This document shows positions 1 through 7,236 of a DNA stretch of 64,000 bases, piece by piece. The number at the start of each line of letters is the position of its first letter. Position 1 is the first letter of the stretch. A program made the translations under genes and the position numbers. Source of the stretch: Pseudomonadota bacterium (lineage in GTDB: Bacteria; Pseudomonadota; Alphaproteobacteria; Azospirillales; Azospirillaceae); contig JAFAFA010000013.1 of NCBI GenBank assembly GCA_023423695.1, positions 124,001-188,000 of the forward strand. Reading direction: 5' to 3'. The notes under the pieces were generated by a model that ran no database searches, had not been told where the DNA came from, and worked only from the letters and a program-made list of their open reading frames with translations.

Positions 1-47
1 TGCTGAAGCACAGCGTCAGCGATGACGACGATTGGAAGGAGTTCTGA
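1..47 (+). CDS. C-terminal fragment of a probable chemoreceptor
   Basis: Only the last 14 codons of a gene entering from the left are visible, ending at the TGA at 45-47. The tail is an acidic linker followed by DWKEF at the very C-terminus. A terminal x-W-x-x-F pentapeptide after a flexible acidic linker resembles the CheR/CheB-tethering pentapeptide (NWETF type) of some methyl-accepting chemotaxis proteins. The identification rests on this tail alone and is tentative; no catalytic or signalling domain is in view. A complete chemoreceptor gene and cheZ lie elsewhere in the window, so chemotaxis functions are well represented locally. Confidence 0.4.
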   Translation, partial: LKHSVSDDDDWKEF

Positions 48-161
48 GCGGCAGGGGTAAGTCGGCCTTTGCGCTAAAAGCCTGAATTAACGAATCGGTG
101 GGGATTGCGTGCTGCAATTCCCGCCGATTTCTTTTTTGCGCTCCCGTCCCTGGAGGACTCC

Positions 162-353
162 ATGTCCCGCCGCCCCATCAGGCACCGCCTTCTCCCCTTC
201 GCCGCCCTGCTGCTGCTCGGCGGTCCGCTGGCCGGCTGCGGTGCCGTCACCGGCGTGGCCAGCGGCGCCGCGAGCCTCGCCGGCACCGCCGTGGACATTG
301 CCGGCACGGTGGCCGAGACGTCGGTCGACGTGGTGACCTCGCCGCTGCGGTGA
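162..353 (+). CDS. small lipoprotein
   Basis: A 63-residue protein with basic N-terminal residues (MSRRPIRHR), a hydrophobic stretch and a lipobox PLAGC near residue 24, so it should be lipidated and anchored in the envelope. The mature part is short, rich in Gly, Ala, Val and Thr, and has no catalytic motif; it resembles small entericidin-like or glycine-rich lipoproteins only in composition. The start at 162 is chosen because TGGAGGA lies just upstream; an in-frame start at 105 would put extra residues before the signal peptide. It stands alone between the left-edge gene and a convergent phosphatase gene. Function unknown. Confidence 0.75.
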   Translation: MSRRPIRHRLLPFAALLLLGGPLAGCGAVTGVASGAASLAGTAVDIAGTVAETSVDVVTSPLR

Positions 354-402
354 GGCGGGGTGGAGAGGTCGGCGACCGACCTCCCCTTCAGCCTCCGGTT
401 CC

Positions 403-984
403 TCAGTCGATCAAATCCTCGACCTCGCGGACGCGGCCGTTGTCGATCATGAACTGGACCAGTTCGGGGCGCTGCTTGCCCAATGTGAAGTGCCGCTGGC
501 GCACGGCGGCGACCAGTTCGCCACGGCGGCCGAGGATGTCGTCGGCGAATTCGGTCATGCGCAGGTTGGGCCAGGTCTGGGCGCGGATGGAGACCACGGC
601 GGCGACCGCATCGGCGGCCGGGCGGTCGGGCTGGGCCTGGGCCAGGATCATGGTCAGGGCGGCGGTGGAGCGCGACACGCCGGCATGGCAGTGGACCAGC
701 AGATGGCGGCAGTCCACCGGTTCGGCCAGAAGGTCGCGGCCGAAGGCCAGGATGCGTTCGACGTCCGAGCGTTCCGGCGCGATCTGGCCGCGGGTCGGCT
801 CGATGATGTCGTGGAAGCGCAGTTCCAGCCGCTCATGCTCGCCGTAATCGCCGAAGTCGCTCGGCTCGGTCATCTCGGGATCGAGGATGGACAGCACATG
901 GCTGACCTTGCCGCCGCCGAAATTGCAAAGCTCGCTGAGACCGCAGACGGTCAGGCCGAAGGGAACGAAATCGCTGGCCATCAT
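403..984 (-). CDS. tyrosine / dual-specificity phosphatase-like protein
   Basis: A 193-residue cytoplasmic protein carrying the Cys-based phosphatase signature HCHAGVSRS at residues 98-106, with nucleophile Cys99 and phosphate-binding Arg105. An upstream FHDI segment (Asp59) may supply the general acid. Family knowledge predicts hydrolysis of a phosphorylated protein or small-molecule phosphoester by a thiophosphate intermediate; the substrate cannot be read from sequence. Two consecutive ATGs (984 and 981) are possible starts. It is convergent with the small lipoprotein gene and is followed upstream by a 25-residue membrane peptide gene on the same strand. Confidence 0.85.
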   Translation of the reverse strand: MMASDFVPFGLTVCGLSELCNFGGGKVSHVLSILDPEMTEPSDFGDYGEHERLELRFHDIIEPTRGQIAPERSDVERILAFGRDLLAEPVDCRHLLVHCHAGVSRSTAALTMILAQAQPDRPAADAVAAVVSIRAQTWPNLRMTEFADDILGRRGELVAAVRQRHFTLGKQRPELVQFMIDNGRVREVEDLID

Positions 985-1107
985 TCTCTCGTTCGATTGC
1001 GGATAAGGGGAAGCGCGGGGCCGGGGGCCGCATTTGGCACCCCGCGCCGCGCCCCCGTCAACCCGGCAACCGTTCGTATGCGGGCCACTTCGCCCGGATA
1101 AGGCCGG

Positions 1108-1185
1108 TCAGAACACGTTGAACAGGTACAGCAGGATGATGATCGGGATCGGAATGCCGACCAGCCACAGCAGGATGCCTTTCAT
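1108..1185 (-). CDS. 25-residue membrane microprotein
   Basis: A 25-codon reading frame beginning MKGILLWLVGIPIPI and ending LYLFNVF encodes one hydrophobic helix with a central Pro-containing GIPIPI kink. It is preceded by a strong Shine-Dalgarno (GGAAGGAGA, about 6 bases before ATG). Tiny proteins of the MK(x)ILLWL(x)GIPIPIIILL type occur in many proteobacteria and are presumed to be inner-membrane peptides of unknown role. It lies 123 bases upstream of the phosphatase gene on the same strand, so co-transcription is possible. Its strong ribosome-binding site and composition argue against chance. Confidence 0.65.
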   Translation of the reverse strand: MKGILLWLVGIPIPIIILLYLFNVF

Positions 1186-1317
1186 GGCGCGTCTCCTTCC
1201 TTCGGTCTGATGGATGTCGCGGCCGGGCAGGTCCCGGCCCTCTCATCCATCATCAACAGCCCAGGTGCCGGTTCGTTGCACCGGTGCAATCGATCTAAGG
1301 AGATGCGCCGAAGGAGA

Positions 1318-2040
1318 TCAGCCCTCCCCGCCTCCATCGCTTCCATCCGCCTCGCCGCCATCCGCAGTGCCGCCGGCCTCGTCGCGCGGGGGCTGCGCCG
1401 GGCGCGGGCGGGGCTGGCGCAGCTTCTTCAGCAGCAGGGAGAAGGGCTTCAGCGCGGTGTCGAGGATCGCCTGATCGCCCTCCAGCCGCGACAGCAGGAA
1501 GGCGCCGGCCTCCAGGGTGGAGACGCTGTCGCGCCGCGGCTCCTTGCGCGCCTGCCCATAGAGCGAGCGGAACTGCGGGTTCAGCACGATGCGGCGGCAC
1601 TTCAGCAGCCAGGCATTGCGCCACCACAGGGTCTTGGCCTGGCTCCAGGTGCCGTCCAGGACGATGACGCCCTCCAGATCCTCCAAGATCTCGGCGCTGT
1701 CGCGGAGCGGCTCGCCGTTCCTGTCGACCACCGCCACCTCGGCCCGCGGGGCGCCGCCCTCCTTCACCGGGCCGAGATACAGGACGCCCCAGCGCTTGGG
1801 GTCGACCTCGCGTCCCAGGATGCGCTTCAGCCCCGGCCAGCTCAGCCCGACCTTCACCATCGAATTGGCGAACTGCAGATGGGCGATCTGGGCGGTGCCG
1901 AGATTCTCCCGCTTCTCCTGCGGGTGCTGCAGGATCAGCAGGAACACGCCGTTGTCGATCGGCTGCACTGCCTCGCAAATGCACAGGTGATTAGGTTTTA
2001 GGCAGTTGGGGCAAGACTCGGGGGCGGGGGCGCTGTGCAT
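1318..2040 (-). CDS. DTW domain protein (tRNA-uridine aminocarboxypropyltransferase family)
   Basis: A 240-residue protein with an N-terminal zinc-type cysteine cluster (Cys10, Cys13, Cys20, Cys22) and the signature DGTW at residues 129-132 followed by SQAK. These features define the DTW family, whose TapT/TuaA members transfer the 3-amino-3-carboxypropyl group of S-adenosylmethionine to a uridine of tRNA (acp3U). The C-terminal ~35 residues are a Gly/Asp/Arg-rich low-complexity tail. The start at 2040 is chosen because it begins just before the cysteine cluster; the frame stays open to 2205 but the extra residues look non-coding. It is divergent from the small gene at 2400. Confidence 0.85.
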   Translation of the reverse strand: MHSAPAPESCPNCLKPNHLCICEAVQPIDNGVFLLILQHPQEKRENLGTAQIAHLQFANSMVKVGLSWPGLKRILGREVDPKRWGVLYLGPVKEGGAPRAEVAVVDRNGEPLRDSAEILEDLEGVIVLDGTWSQAKTLWWRNAWLLKCRRIVLNPQFRSLYGQARKEPRRDSVSTLEAGAFLLSRLEGDQAILDTALKPFSLLLKKLRQPRPRPAQPPRDEAGGTADGGEADGSDGGGEG

Positions 2041-2399
2041 GGGAGGTACGCATTCCTTGAAGAGGATTGGCCGCGAATATGGGTTGGAATGGTGCGGAAG
2101 GGAACACATCTCACTCGCAGAGCGGCGGATGCCGACCGAACGGTGGCCGCCGCCACGGCATGTACGACAGATCCCCCCAACCACACCCGTGTCATACCGG
2201 TTCAACTGGGTTCGAAGTGGCTTCGTATAAACCGTTTGTAGAGACTTATTCGTGTGTCATGGACCTCGTGTGACGCGCTTAACAGCTGGCCTGGAACTTG
2301 CGTAGTTAATATCCAGGCGAACAGGACGACGGGTGGGCCAGGACCGGCCTTTGTCAGGCCGATCCGCGGTGCCATCCGGCGCTCAGAAGGAGACCTGCC
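2041..2399. other. divergent intergenic region
   Basis: About 360 bases between the DTW gene (leftward) and the small gene at 2400 (rightward). It is less GC-rich than its surroundings near 2210-2310, as expected for divergent promoters. I could not assign convincing -35/-10 pairs or a conserved RNA. Short reading frames here lack ribosome-binding sites and look like noise. Confidence 0.5.
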
Positions 2400-2582
2400 A
2401 TGCTGCCCGCCCACCTTGCCGACCGCCTGCTGAAGCAGCGCCGCGATGCCGACAGCGCGGAATTCGCCCGCCAGCTGCCGCTCTACGCGCCGCTGGATGC
2501 CGACGACCCGCGCTGGATGACCGAGCCGGACGAATCGGAACAGGCCGCCCGCCGCGAACCGGATTGGGCGACCGACTACTGA
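2400..2582 (+). CDS. conserved-type small acidic protein, unknown function
   Basis: A 60-residue hydrophilic protein beginning MLPAHLADRLLKQRRDA, with a basic amphipathic N-terminal helix and an acidic, Trp/Tyr-containing tail (DDPRWM, EPDWATDY). No signal peptide or membrane segment. The start has an excellent Shine-Dalgarno (AAGGAGAcctgcc then ATG). It is convergent with imuA, whose stop lies 20 bases beyond. No family or function is recognised; short tails of this kind resemble interaction peptides but that is speculation. Confidence 0.65.
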   Translation: MLPAHLADRLLKQRRDADSAEFARQLPLYAPLDADDPRWMTEPDESEQAARREPDWATDY

Positions 2583-2602
2583 GCGGAACCTTCTGACGGC
2601 AC

Positions 2603-3493
2603 TCACCGGCCGGCGGCAGCCGGGCGGTGATCCGACAGGCCGCTTTCCCGGCTTGACTGTCGGGTGTCGGACATCCGCCACGGGTATCCGGCCCTGGCAT
2701 CTCCGGTGTCGGGATCTCCGGCATCGCGCCAGCCCTCCTCCTCCCGGATGAGGGTCCAGCGGCCAGGACGACCGCCGCGGCAGCGCTCCAGCGCGACGGA
2801 CCAGCGCGGCGCCCCCAATCCCGGCAGGCCTCCGGCCGGGCGCGGGGCGCTATCCTCCTCATCCTGGCTGGGTGCCGCATCCAGCCGCCAGCGCGTCACC
2901 GCGGCGCTGAGCCCTTCCGGCCCCCTCTCCCTCCACCGTCCGTTCCTGAAGCCCGGCGCTCCGGCGCTCAGGTCCAGCAGGAAACCGGTCACCCCCGACG
3001 ATTCGGCGGCCAGTTGCAGCCGCCGGCTGGCGGTGAGGTCCAGCCCTTCCAGCTCGCCCAGCACCGCCGACAGGGTTGAACAGCGCAGCGCCTCCTCCAT
3101 CGCCCACAGCGCATCGACCGCCCGCGCCGCCCGCACCGCCACCAGCCGGTCCGGCGTCAGCCCATAAGCCGCCAGGCCCGGCGCATAGAGGTCGCGCCCC
3201 CGCAGGATCCACAATGCCGGAGCCTTCGGCGTCGCCAGCCGGCCCAGCAGAGTGGCGGCGAAGCCGGTACCCGCCCCCGGATCCTCCGCCGTCACCGCAT
3301 GCAGGCAGCCCAGCGGCAGGCCGCCGTCGGGCAGATGCGCATCGATCGCTTCCACGCCGAACGGCAGAGTCCGCCCACCCTCCCCGCCCGCCCCTTCGAT
3401 CCGCCGGATGCGCGCGCGCAGGTCGGCCAGCACGCCGGCACGGTCGCGCGGCGCAGAGTCCGCAGGTACGGAAGGGGACGGCAGGATGGACAT
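2603..3493 (-). CDS. imuA: ImuA-like SOS mutagenesis protein
   Basis: About 296 residues with a RecA/SulA-like core: LPFGVEAIDAHLPDGGLPLG resembles the opening of the RecA-like domain of ImuA, followed by the alternating hydrophobic strands of a P-loop-type fold (ALWILRGRDLYAPGLAAYGL). ImuA works with the polymerase-like ImuB and DnaE2 in SOS-induced translesion synthesis. No imuB or dnaE2 follows: the next gene downstream is a convergent small gene. The start at 3493 has CGGAG seven bases upstream; an alternative ATG at 3517 lies almost on the SOS-box candidate. The last ~40 residues are Arg/Ser/Gly-rich and poorly conserved in type. Confidence 0.8.
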   Translation of the reverse strand: MSILPSPSVPADSAPRDRAGVLADLRARIRRIEGAGGEGGRTLPFGVEAIDAHLPDGGLPLGCLHAVTAEDPGAGTGFAATLLGRLATPKAPALWILRGRDLYAPGLAAYGLTPDRLVAVRAARAVDALWAMEEALRCSTLSAVLGELEGLDLTASRRLQLAAESSGVTGFLLDLSAGAPGFRNGRWRERGPEGLSAAVTRWRLDAAPSQDEEDSAPRPAGGLPGLGAPRWSVALERCRGGRPGRWTLIREEEGWRDAGDPDTGDARAGYPWRMSDTRQSSRESGLSDHRPAAAGR

Positions 3494-3519
3494 GACTCGG
3501 CTCCGCTCGACAGGCATAT

Positions 3520-3534
3520 GTTCCTGATATGTTT
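3520..3534 (+). promoter_or_regulatory. candidate LexA/SOS box of imuA
   Basis: The sequence GTTC-ctgatat-GTTT matches the alphaproteobacterial LexA direct repeat GTTC-N7-GTTC at 7 of 8 fixed positions. It lies 27 bases upstream of the chosen imuA start, where an SOS operator would be expected. It is read here on the plus strand; on the imuA strand it is AAAC-N7-GAAC. The single mismatch and short length keep confidence moderate. Confidence 0.5.
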
Positions 3535-3628
3535 TATCATGGAGCCTTGTCGAGGGGGAGTCTGCGACTCCTGTCTTCTGCTGGGATAGGATGCTGGGAC
3601 CGGATGTGCCGGAAACCGGATCGCCGGA

Positions 3629-4081
3629 TCAGTTGGCGATGGGTGTGGCCCCGATCTTGCCGCGCGGCGCCGCCTTGATGGTCGGGCCGGCATTGTCGAC
3701 GGGCTTTTCCAGAGTGGTGGAGGTGCCGCGGCTGCCGCGCGGGGTGTTGCCCTTCAGGCTCAGCAGGTGCAGCCGGACATAGGCGGTGGAGCCGCCGGCC
3801 TTCACCGCCACCCAATCGCTGTTGCGCACCCGGCCTAGCGTGCTGACCGCCTGCCCGGCACCCAGCGTGGCGACGACGCCCGACCCGGCGGCGGGCCGTG
3901 CATAGAGCGGGGTCGATCTGTCCACCTGCCATTCCCCATACATCGGCTCCAGCCCGGCCCCGCTGTCGGGCGCGGTGCGCACGGTCGGGGGGTTGGGAAC
4001 GCGCTGGTACGGCATGCAGCCGGGAACCGTCAGCGTGACCAGGGCCACCATCAGCGGAAGGGTACGCAAACGCCGGATCAT
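3629..4081 (-). CDS. SH3-like domain lipoprotein
   Basis: A 150-residue protein with a basic start (MIRRLR), a hydrophobic segment and lipobox VPGC (Cys22), giving a lipid-anchored periplasmic protein. Residues ~50-110 form a bacterial SH3-type region: VDRSTPLYARPAAGSG, a Gly-rich turn, and RNSDWVAVKAGGSTAYVRLH with the usual W-V-x-V and Y-V strands. Such domains bind peptidoglycan peptides or partner proteins in the envelope. The C-terminal ~35 residues are a basic/Gly/Thr linker. No close operon partner; hemN lies on the same strand more than 200 bases upstream with its own terminator. Confidence 0.75.
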   Translation of the reverse strand: MIRRLRTLPLMVALVTLTVPGCMPYQRVPNPPTVRTAPDSGAGLEPMYGEWQVDRSTPLYARPAAGSGVVATLGAGQAVSTLGRVRNSDWVAVKAGGSTAYVRLHLLSLKGNTPRGSRGTSTTLEKPVDNAGPTIKAAPRGKIGATPIAN

Positions 4082-4230
4082 CGCTCACCTGGGAGGGGGC
4101 AGGGTGAAGGCAGGAAGGCCATCGGCCCTCGGCGCGACCATACAGGAGGCGGGGGGGCCTTCGCTACCGCAGCGCAACCGGGATCGCTATGAGCTTTTTG
4201 GGGCGGCCTGGCCGAAGCGGCGGCACAGCA

Positions 4231-4265
4231 AAGGAAAAGGCGGCCGGCGCCACCCGCCGACCGCC
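4231..4265 (-). terminator. intrinsic terminator downstream of hemN
   Basis: Read leftwards, the arms GGCGGTCGGCG and CGCCGGCCGCC (one G-T type mismatch) enclose a 5-base loop and are followed by TTTTCCTT. It sits 33 bases past the hemN stop. Confidence 0.6.
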
Positions 4266-4297
4266 CTCTTCTTTTCAGAATGCTCCGTTTGTTCCCG

Positions 4298-5713
4298 TCA
4301 GACCGCGCGGCTGTGCCGGCCGGCACCCTTGGACAGGTGGGTGTCGAAGCGGGAGGCGACGATGCGCATCAGCGGGCGGGCGCTCTCCGGCACATGGACG
4401 CGCCGGCCCTCCACCACCGCGACGCCGTCGGCGACCAGATCGGCCATGCCCTCCAGTTCGGCGTCGAAGGTGGACTCGGCCAAGCCGTGGCTGCTGGCGA
4501 TGGCGGCGGTGTCGACCGACAGGTCGCACATCAGTCGCATGATCAGATCGCGCCGCACCTTGTCGTCCCGGGTCAGCGCGATGCCCTTGCCGGTGGGCAG
4601 GCGGCCCTCCTCGACGGCGGTGGCGTAGTGGTCGAAGGGCACGGCGTTCTGCACATAGCCCTGCGGCAGCGCACCGATGGAGGAGGAGCCGAAACCCAGC
4701 AGGACCTCGGCGTCGTCAGTGGTGTAGCCCTGGAAGTTGCGGCCCAGCCGCCCTTCCTCCTGCTGCACCGCCAACTCGTCGCCGGGGCGAGCGAAATGGT
4801 CGAGACCGATGGCGCTGTAGCCAGCGGCGGCCAGCGTGTCGCCGATGGCGGCGAACTGCTCCCACCGGCCGAGCGAACCGGCCAGCACGGATTCGTCGAT
4901 CTTCTTCTGGTGGGTCTTCATCCACGGCACATGGGCGTAGCCGAAGACCGACAGCCGGTCGGGCGCCATCTCCAGCGCGATCTCGGCGGAGCGGGTGACG
5001 CTCTCCACCGACTGGTGCGGCAGGCCGTACATCAGGTCGAGGTTGACGCTGGTGATGCCGGCCTCCTTCAGCCAGGCCAGCGCCTGTTCGGTCACGGCGC
5101 GCGGCTGGACGCGGTTGATCGCCTGCTGCACCGTCTCGTCGAAATCCTGCACGCCCAGCGAGGCGCGGTTGACCCCGGCGCGGCCCAGCGCCGCCGCCAT
5201 CTCCGCCGTCAGGGTGCGGGGGTCGATCTCCACCGCCAGTTCGGCATCGGCGGCGACGTCGAAGCGGGTGCGCAGCAGTGCGATCATCGCCTCGAAATCG
5301 CCGGGCGCCATCATGGTCGGGGTGCCGCCGCCGAAATGGATGTGGCGCACCGCCAGCCGGCCGGGAATGCGGTCGGCCACCATCGCGATCTCGCGCCGCA
5401 TATGGCCGAGATACTCGGCGATCGGCTCATAGCGGGCGACGATCTTGGTGTGGCAGCCGCAGTACCAGCACATCTTCTGGCAGAAGGGCACATGCAGGTA
5501 GAGCGACCCGGAGCGCGCGGGGTCGATCGCCTCCAGCCAGCCGCCATAGACCTCGCCGTTCACCTCGGGCGTGAAGTGCGGCGCGGTCGGGTAGCTGGTG
5601 TAACGCGGCACCCGCAGCCCGTCATACTTGGCGAGCAGCGCGGCATCGACACCGTGGGAACGGGACAGGGCGGCGGGGGCCGGCTTTACGGCCAAGGCAG
5701 TGATGGCGTTCAT
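4298..5713 (-). CDS. hemN: oxygen-independent coproporphyrinogen III oxidase
   Basis: A 471-residue radical-SAM enzyme that decarboxylates two propionate side chains of coproporphyrinogen III to give protoporphyrinogen IX without oxygen, in haem synthesis. The 4Fe-4S motif CxxxCxxCxC is at Cys78, Cys82, Cys85 and Cys87, after the typical YLHVPFC strand; the SAM-binding GGGTP is at 128-132. The early motif RYTSYPTAPHF (residues 37-47) separates true HemN from HemW-type proteins. Length matches the family (about 450-470). An FNR-type box 36 bases upstream fits induction at low oxygen. DUF4112 lies upstream on the same strand, but the box between them suggests a separate promoter. Confidence 0.95.
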   Translation of the reverse strand: MNAITALAVKPAPAALSRSHGVDAALLAKYDGLRVPRYTSYPTAPHFTPEVNGEVYGGWLEAIDPARSGSLYLHVPFCQKMCWYCGCHTKIVARYEPIAEYLGHMRREIAMVADRIPGRLAVRHIHFGGGTPTMMAPGDFEAMIALLRTRFDVAADAELAVEIDPRTLTAEMAAALGRAGVNRASLGVQDFDETVQQAINRVQPRAVTEQALAWLKEAGITSVNLDLMYGLPHQSVESVTRSAEIALEMAPDRLSVFGYAHVPWMKTHQKKIDESVLAGSLGRWEQFAAIGDTLAAAGYSAIGLDHFARPGDELAVQQEEGRLGRNFQGYTTDDAEVLLGFGSSSIGALPQGYVQNAVPFDHYATAVEEGRLPTGKGIALTRDDKVRRDLIMRLMCDLSVDTAAIASSHGLAESTFDAELEGMADLVADGVAVVEGRRVHVPESARPLMRIVASRFDTHLSKGAGRHSRAV

Positions 5714-5748
5714 GAGCGACAGAGTGCCGCAGCCACCCCACCCCCGCC

Positions 5749-5762
5749 TTGATCCACGTCAA
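5749..5762. promoter_or_regulatory. FNR/FixK-type box upstream of hemN
   Basis: TTGAT-ccac-GTCAA matches the FNR/Anr/FixK consensus TTGAT-N4-ATCAA at 9 of 10 fixed positions. It is centred about 42 bases upstream of the hemN start, which suits activation by an oxygen-sensing CRP/FNR protein. hemN is a classical target of such regulators in proteobacteria. Confidence 0.7.
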
Positions 5763-5780
5763 GACCTCAGGGGCCGTCCT

Positions 5781-6218
5781 TCAGCGCTTCGCCGCGGCTG
5801 CGGCAAGACGCTGCTCCAGATGCTCGTGCAGCAGGTTCAGGTTCATCCGGTTGGCCTTGAAGGCGATGTCGAACACGGTCCCCACCACCGGGATCGACCC
5901 GGCCGCCCAGTCCAGCGCGACGTTGAAGGCCATGCGGGCCAGCAGCGACTTGGGCAGGTCGAAGCGGGCCGCTTCCATGATGATGTAGGCGGAGACCACG
6001 GCGGTCGCGGTATCCCCCGCCACCGGCACGATGCTGGCGATGCCGTCCAGCCCGATCGGGATGCGGGTGAAGGGAATGCGCCAGCGGCTGTCCATCAGAC
6101 GGGACAGGCGGCGAAGCCGCTCCAGCCGTTGGAAATCGATGGGGACGGTGCTGCCGGAACCGCCCGGCGGGAGGTCTTCGGCAAGGTCGCGTCGGCGTGT
6201 GCGGATGGCGTCGATCAT
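5781..6218 (-). CDS. DUF4112 family membrane protein
   Basis: A 145-residue protein whose centre reads DSRWRIPFTRIPIGLDGIAS, then IVPVAGDTATAVVSAYII, and later AGSIPVVGTVFDIAFKANRMN, the hallmark segments of DUF4112: two hydrophobic hairpins containing P-V-x-G-D/T and a terminal F-x-x-K-A-N-x-R-N. It probably lies in the inner membrane with both hairpins buried. The start at 6218 has GGGGGGA upstream. The family function is unknown. It is upstream of hemN on the same strand, separated by the FNR-type box. Confidence 0.8.
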   Translation of the reverse strand: MIDAIRTRRRDLAEDLPPGGSGSTVPIDFQRLERLRRLSRLMDSRWRIPFTRIPIGLDGIASIVPVAGDTATAVVSAYIIMEAARFDLPKSLLARMAFNVALDWAAGSIPVVGTVFDIAFKANRMNLNLLHEHLEQRLAAAAAKR

Positions 6219-6793
6219 CGCAAGTCCCCCCGATCAGTCGGTCCCGCGCCTGACGCGCGAATCCCCGCAAGGGAAGAACCCGTCACCGCCCCCGCGGGTT
6301 CCGCACGCGACGCGCAAAGTTCGCGCCCCAAACAAATACCATGGCCGGATATCCTTGCCGACAATCTTCAACCGTTGTGGATTCAGAGGTCGGTGGCCGC
6401 CGCGACGGCCATGCCGACACCGTTTCGGTTTTCAGGAAGATGGCGAGGCATTTCAGCATCATCGCCTCTTATCTTTCCAAACGGCTGGTCGACTGGAATA
6501 GACAGGCCTGTCAGGCTTCCGCTGGAGGTTGTTGAAAGCGAAGAATGCAGATGCCACCGCCGACAGACACGACGCGGCGAATTGACGCGCATAATCATCT
6601 AAGCCTCTGCCTCTGCTCAGATTTTCCGAAGCGAATACTTTCCGCCCCCGAGGCTTATGCCTTTTGAACGGTGGCGGGGCCTGCAACCCCTGGACACAAT
6701 ACAGCCAACGCATCAGCAAGGCCGCGGGGACGTTCACTCCCGCGGCGCGGGGGCAAGGCCGGCAAACGGCCGCCCGTTTCGGAGGAAACGACC
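6219..6793. other. 575-base non-coding interval
   Basis: No convincing gene. The part next to DUF4112 holds a hairpin with arms GAACCCG / CGGGTTC (about 6275-6302). From about 6320 to 6700 the GC content falls below the window's norm, and short frames on both strands lack ribosome-binding sites and typical codon use. It could contain decayed sequence or an unrecognised RNA; nothing specific is seen. Confidence 0.4.
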
Positions 6794-7027
6794 ATGACCA
6801 CTCTCTATTGCGCCTGCTGCGGCAGGCCGTTCGTCCGCACATCCGCGCGCGGTCCGGCGCCGCGCTACTGTTCTCAGGACTGCCGCCTGCAGATGGCGGT
6901 GCGTCGCCGTGCCTGGACTCCCCGGATGGAGGCCGGCAGGCCCGACAACGGACGGATGGACAGCGGACGGATGGACACCAACCGGACGGAGGCTGCGGCC
7001 TGGGGGCGCCGGGCTTTCGGATCCTGA
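6794..7027 (+). CDS. small zinc-binding protein, unknown function
   Basis: A 77-residue protein beginning MTTLYCACCGRPF with a second pair in RYCSQDCRLQM, giving a C-x2-C ... C-x3-C arrangement like a zinc-ribbon or short treble-clef finger. The C-terminal half is a low-complexity Arg/Met/Gly stretch encoded by an imperfect repeat (GGACGGATGGAC units near 6950-6980). The start has GGAGGAAACG just upstream. It lies alone ahead of the TerC gene on the same strand. Possibly nucleic-acid-binding by analogy with small zinc fingers, but no function can be assigned. Confidence 0.65.
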   Translation: MTTLYCACCGRPFVRTSARGPAPRYCSQDCRLQMAVRRRAWTPRMEAGRPDNGRMDSGRMDTNRTEAAAWGRRAFGS

Positions 7028-7236
7028 TTCACCCCCGCATCAGTCCTCCTGCATCCGCCCCTGGCATCCCATCCCTGCCGGAGCGGCTATAACCGAATTC
7101 CTGCGGCGAAATCGCTCCCGCTCCTCTTGCAGCGGGCGGGAGGCGACCTCATGTGCGCGCGGTCACGCTGGCGCCTTGCGGTGCCGGCGCACAGTCCCCT
7201 GACAGCGCCCACCGACCGCCGGAGCCCCGCTTCTTC

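Noticed and set aside
6341..6842. Short frames in the 6219-6793 interval
   Set aside because: They overlap on both strands, lack Shine-Dalgarno sequences and have atypical amino-acid composition.
7090..7236. Possible yybP-ykoY manganese riboswitch before TerC
   Set aside because: The region is GC-rich with some hairpins, but I could not find the conserved GGGGAGUAG-type core of this riboswitch family.
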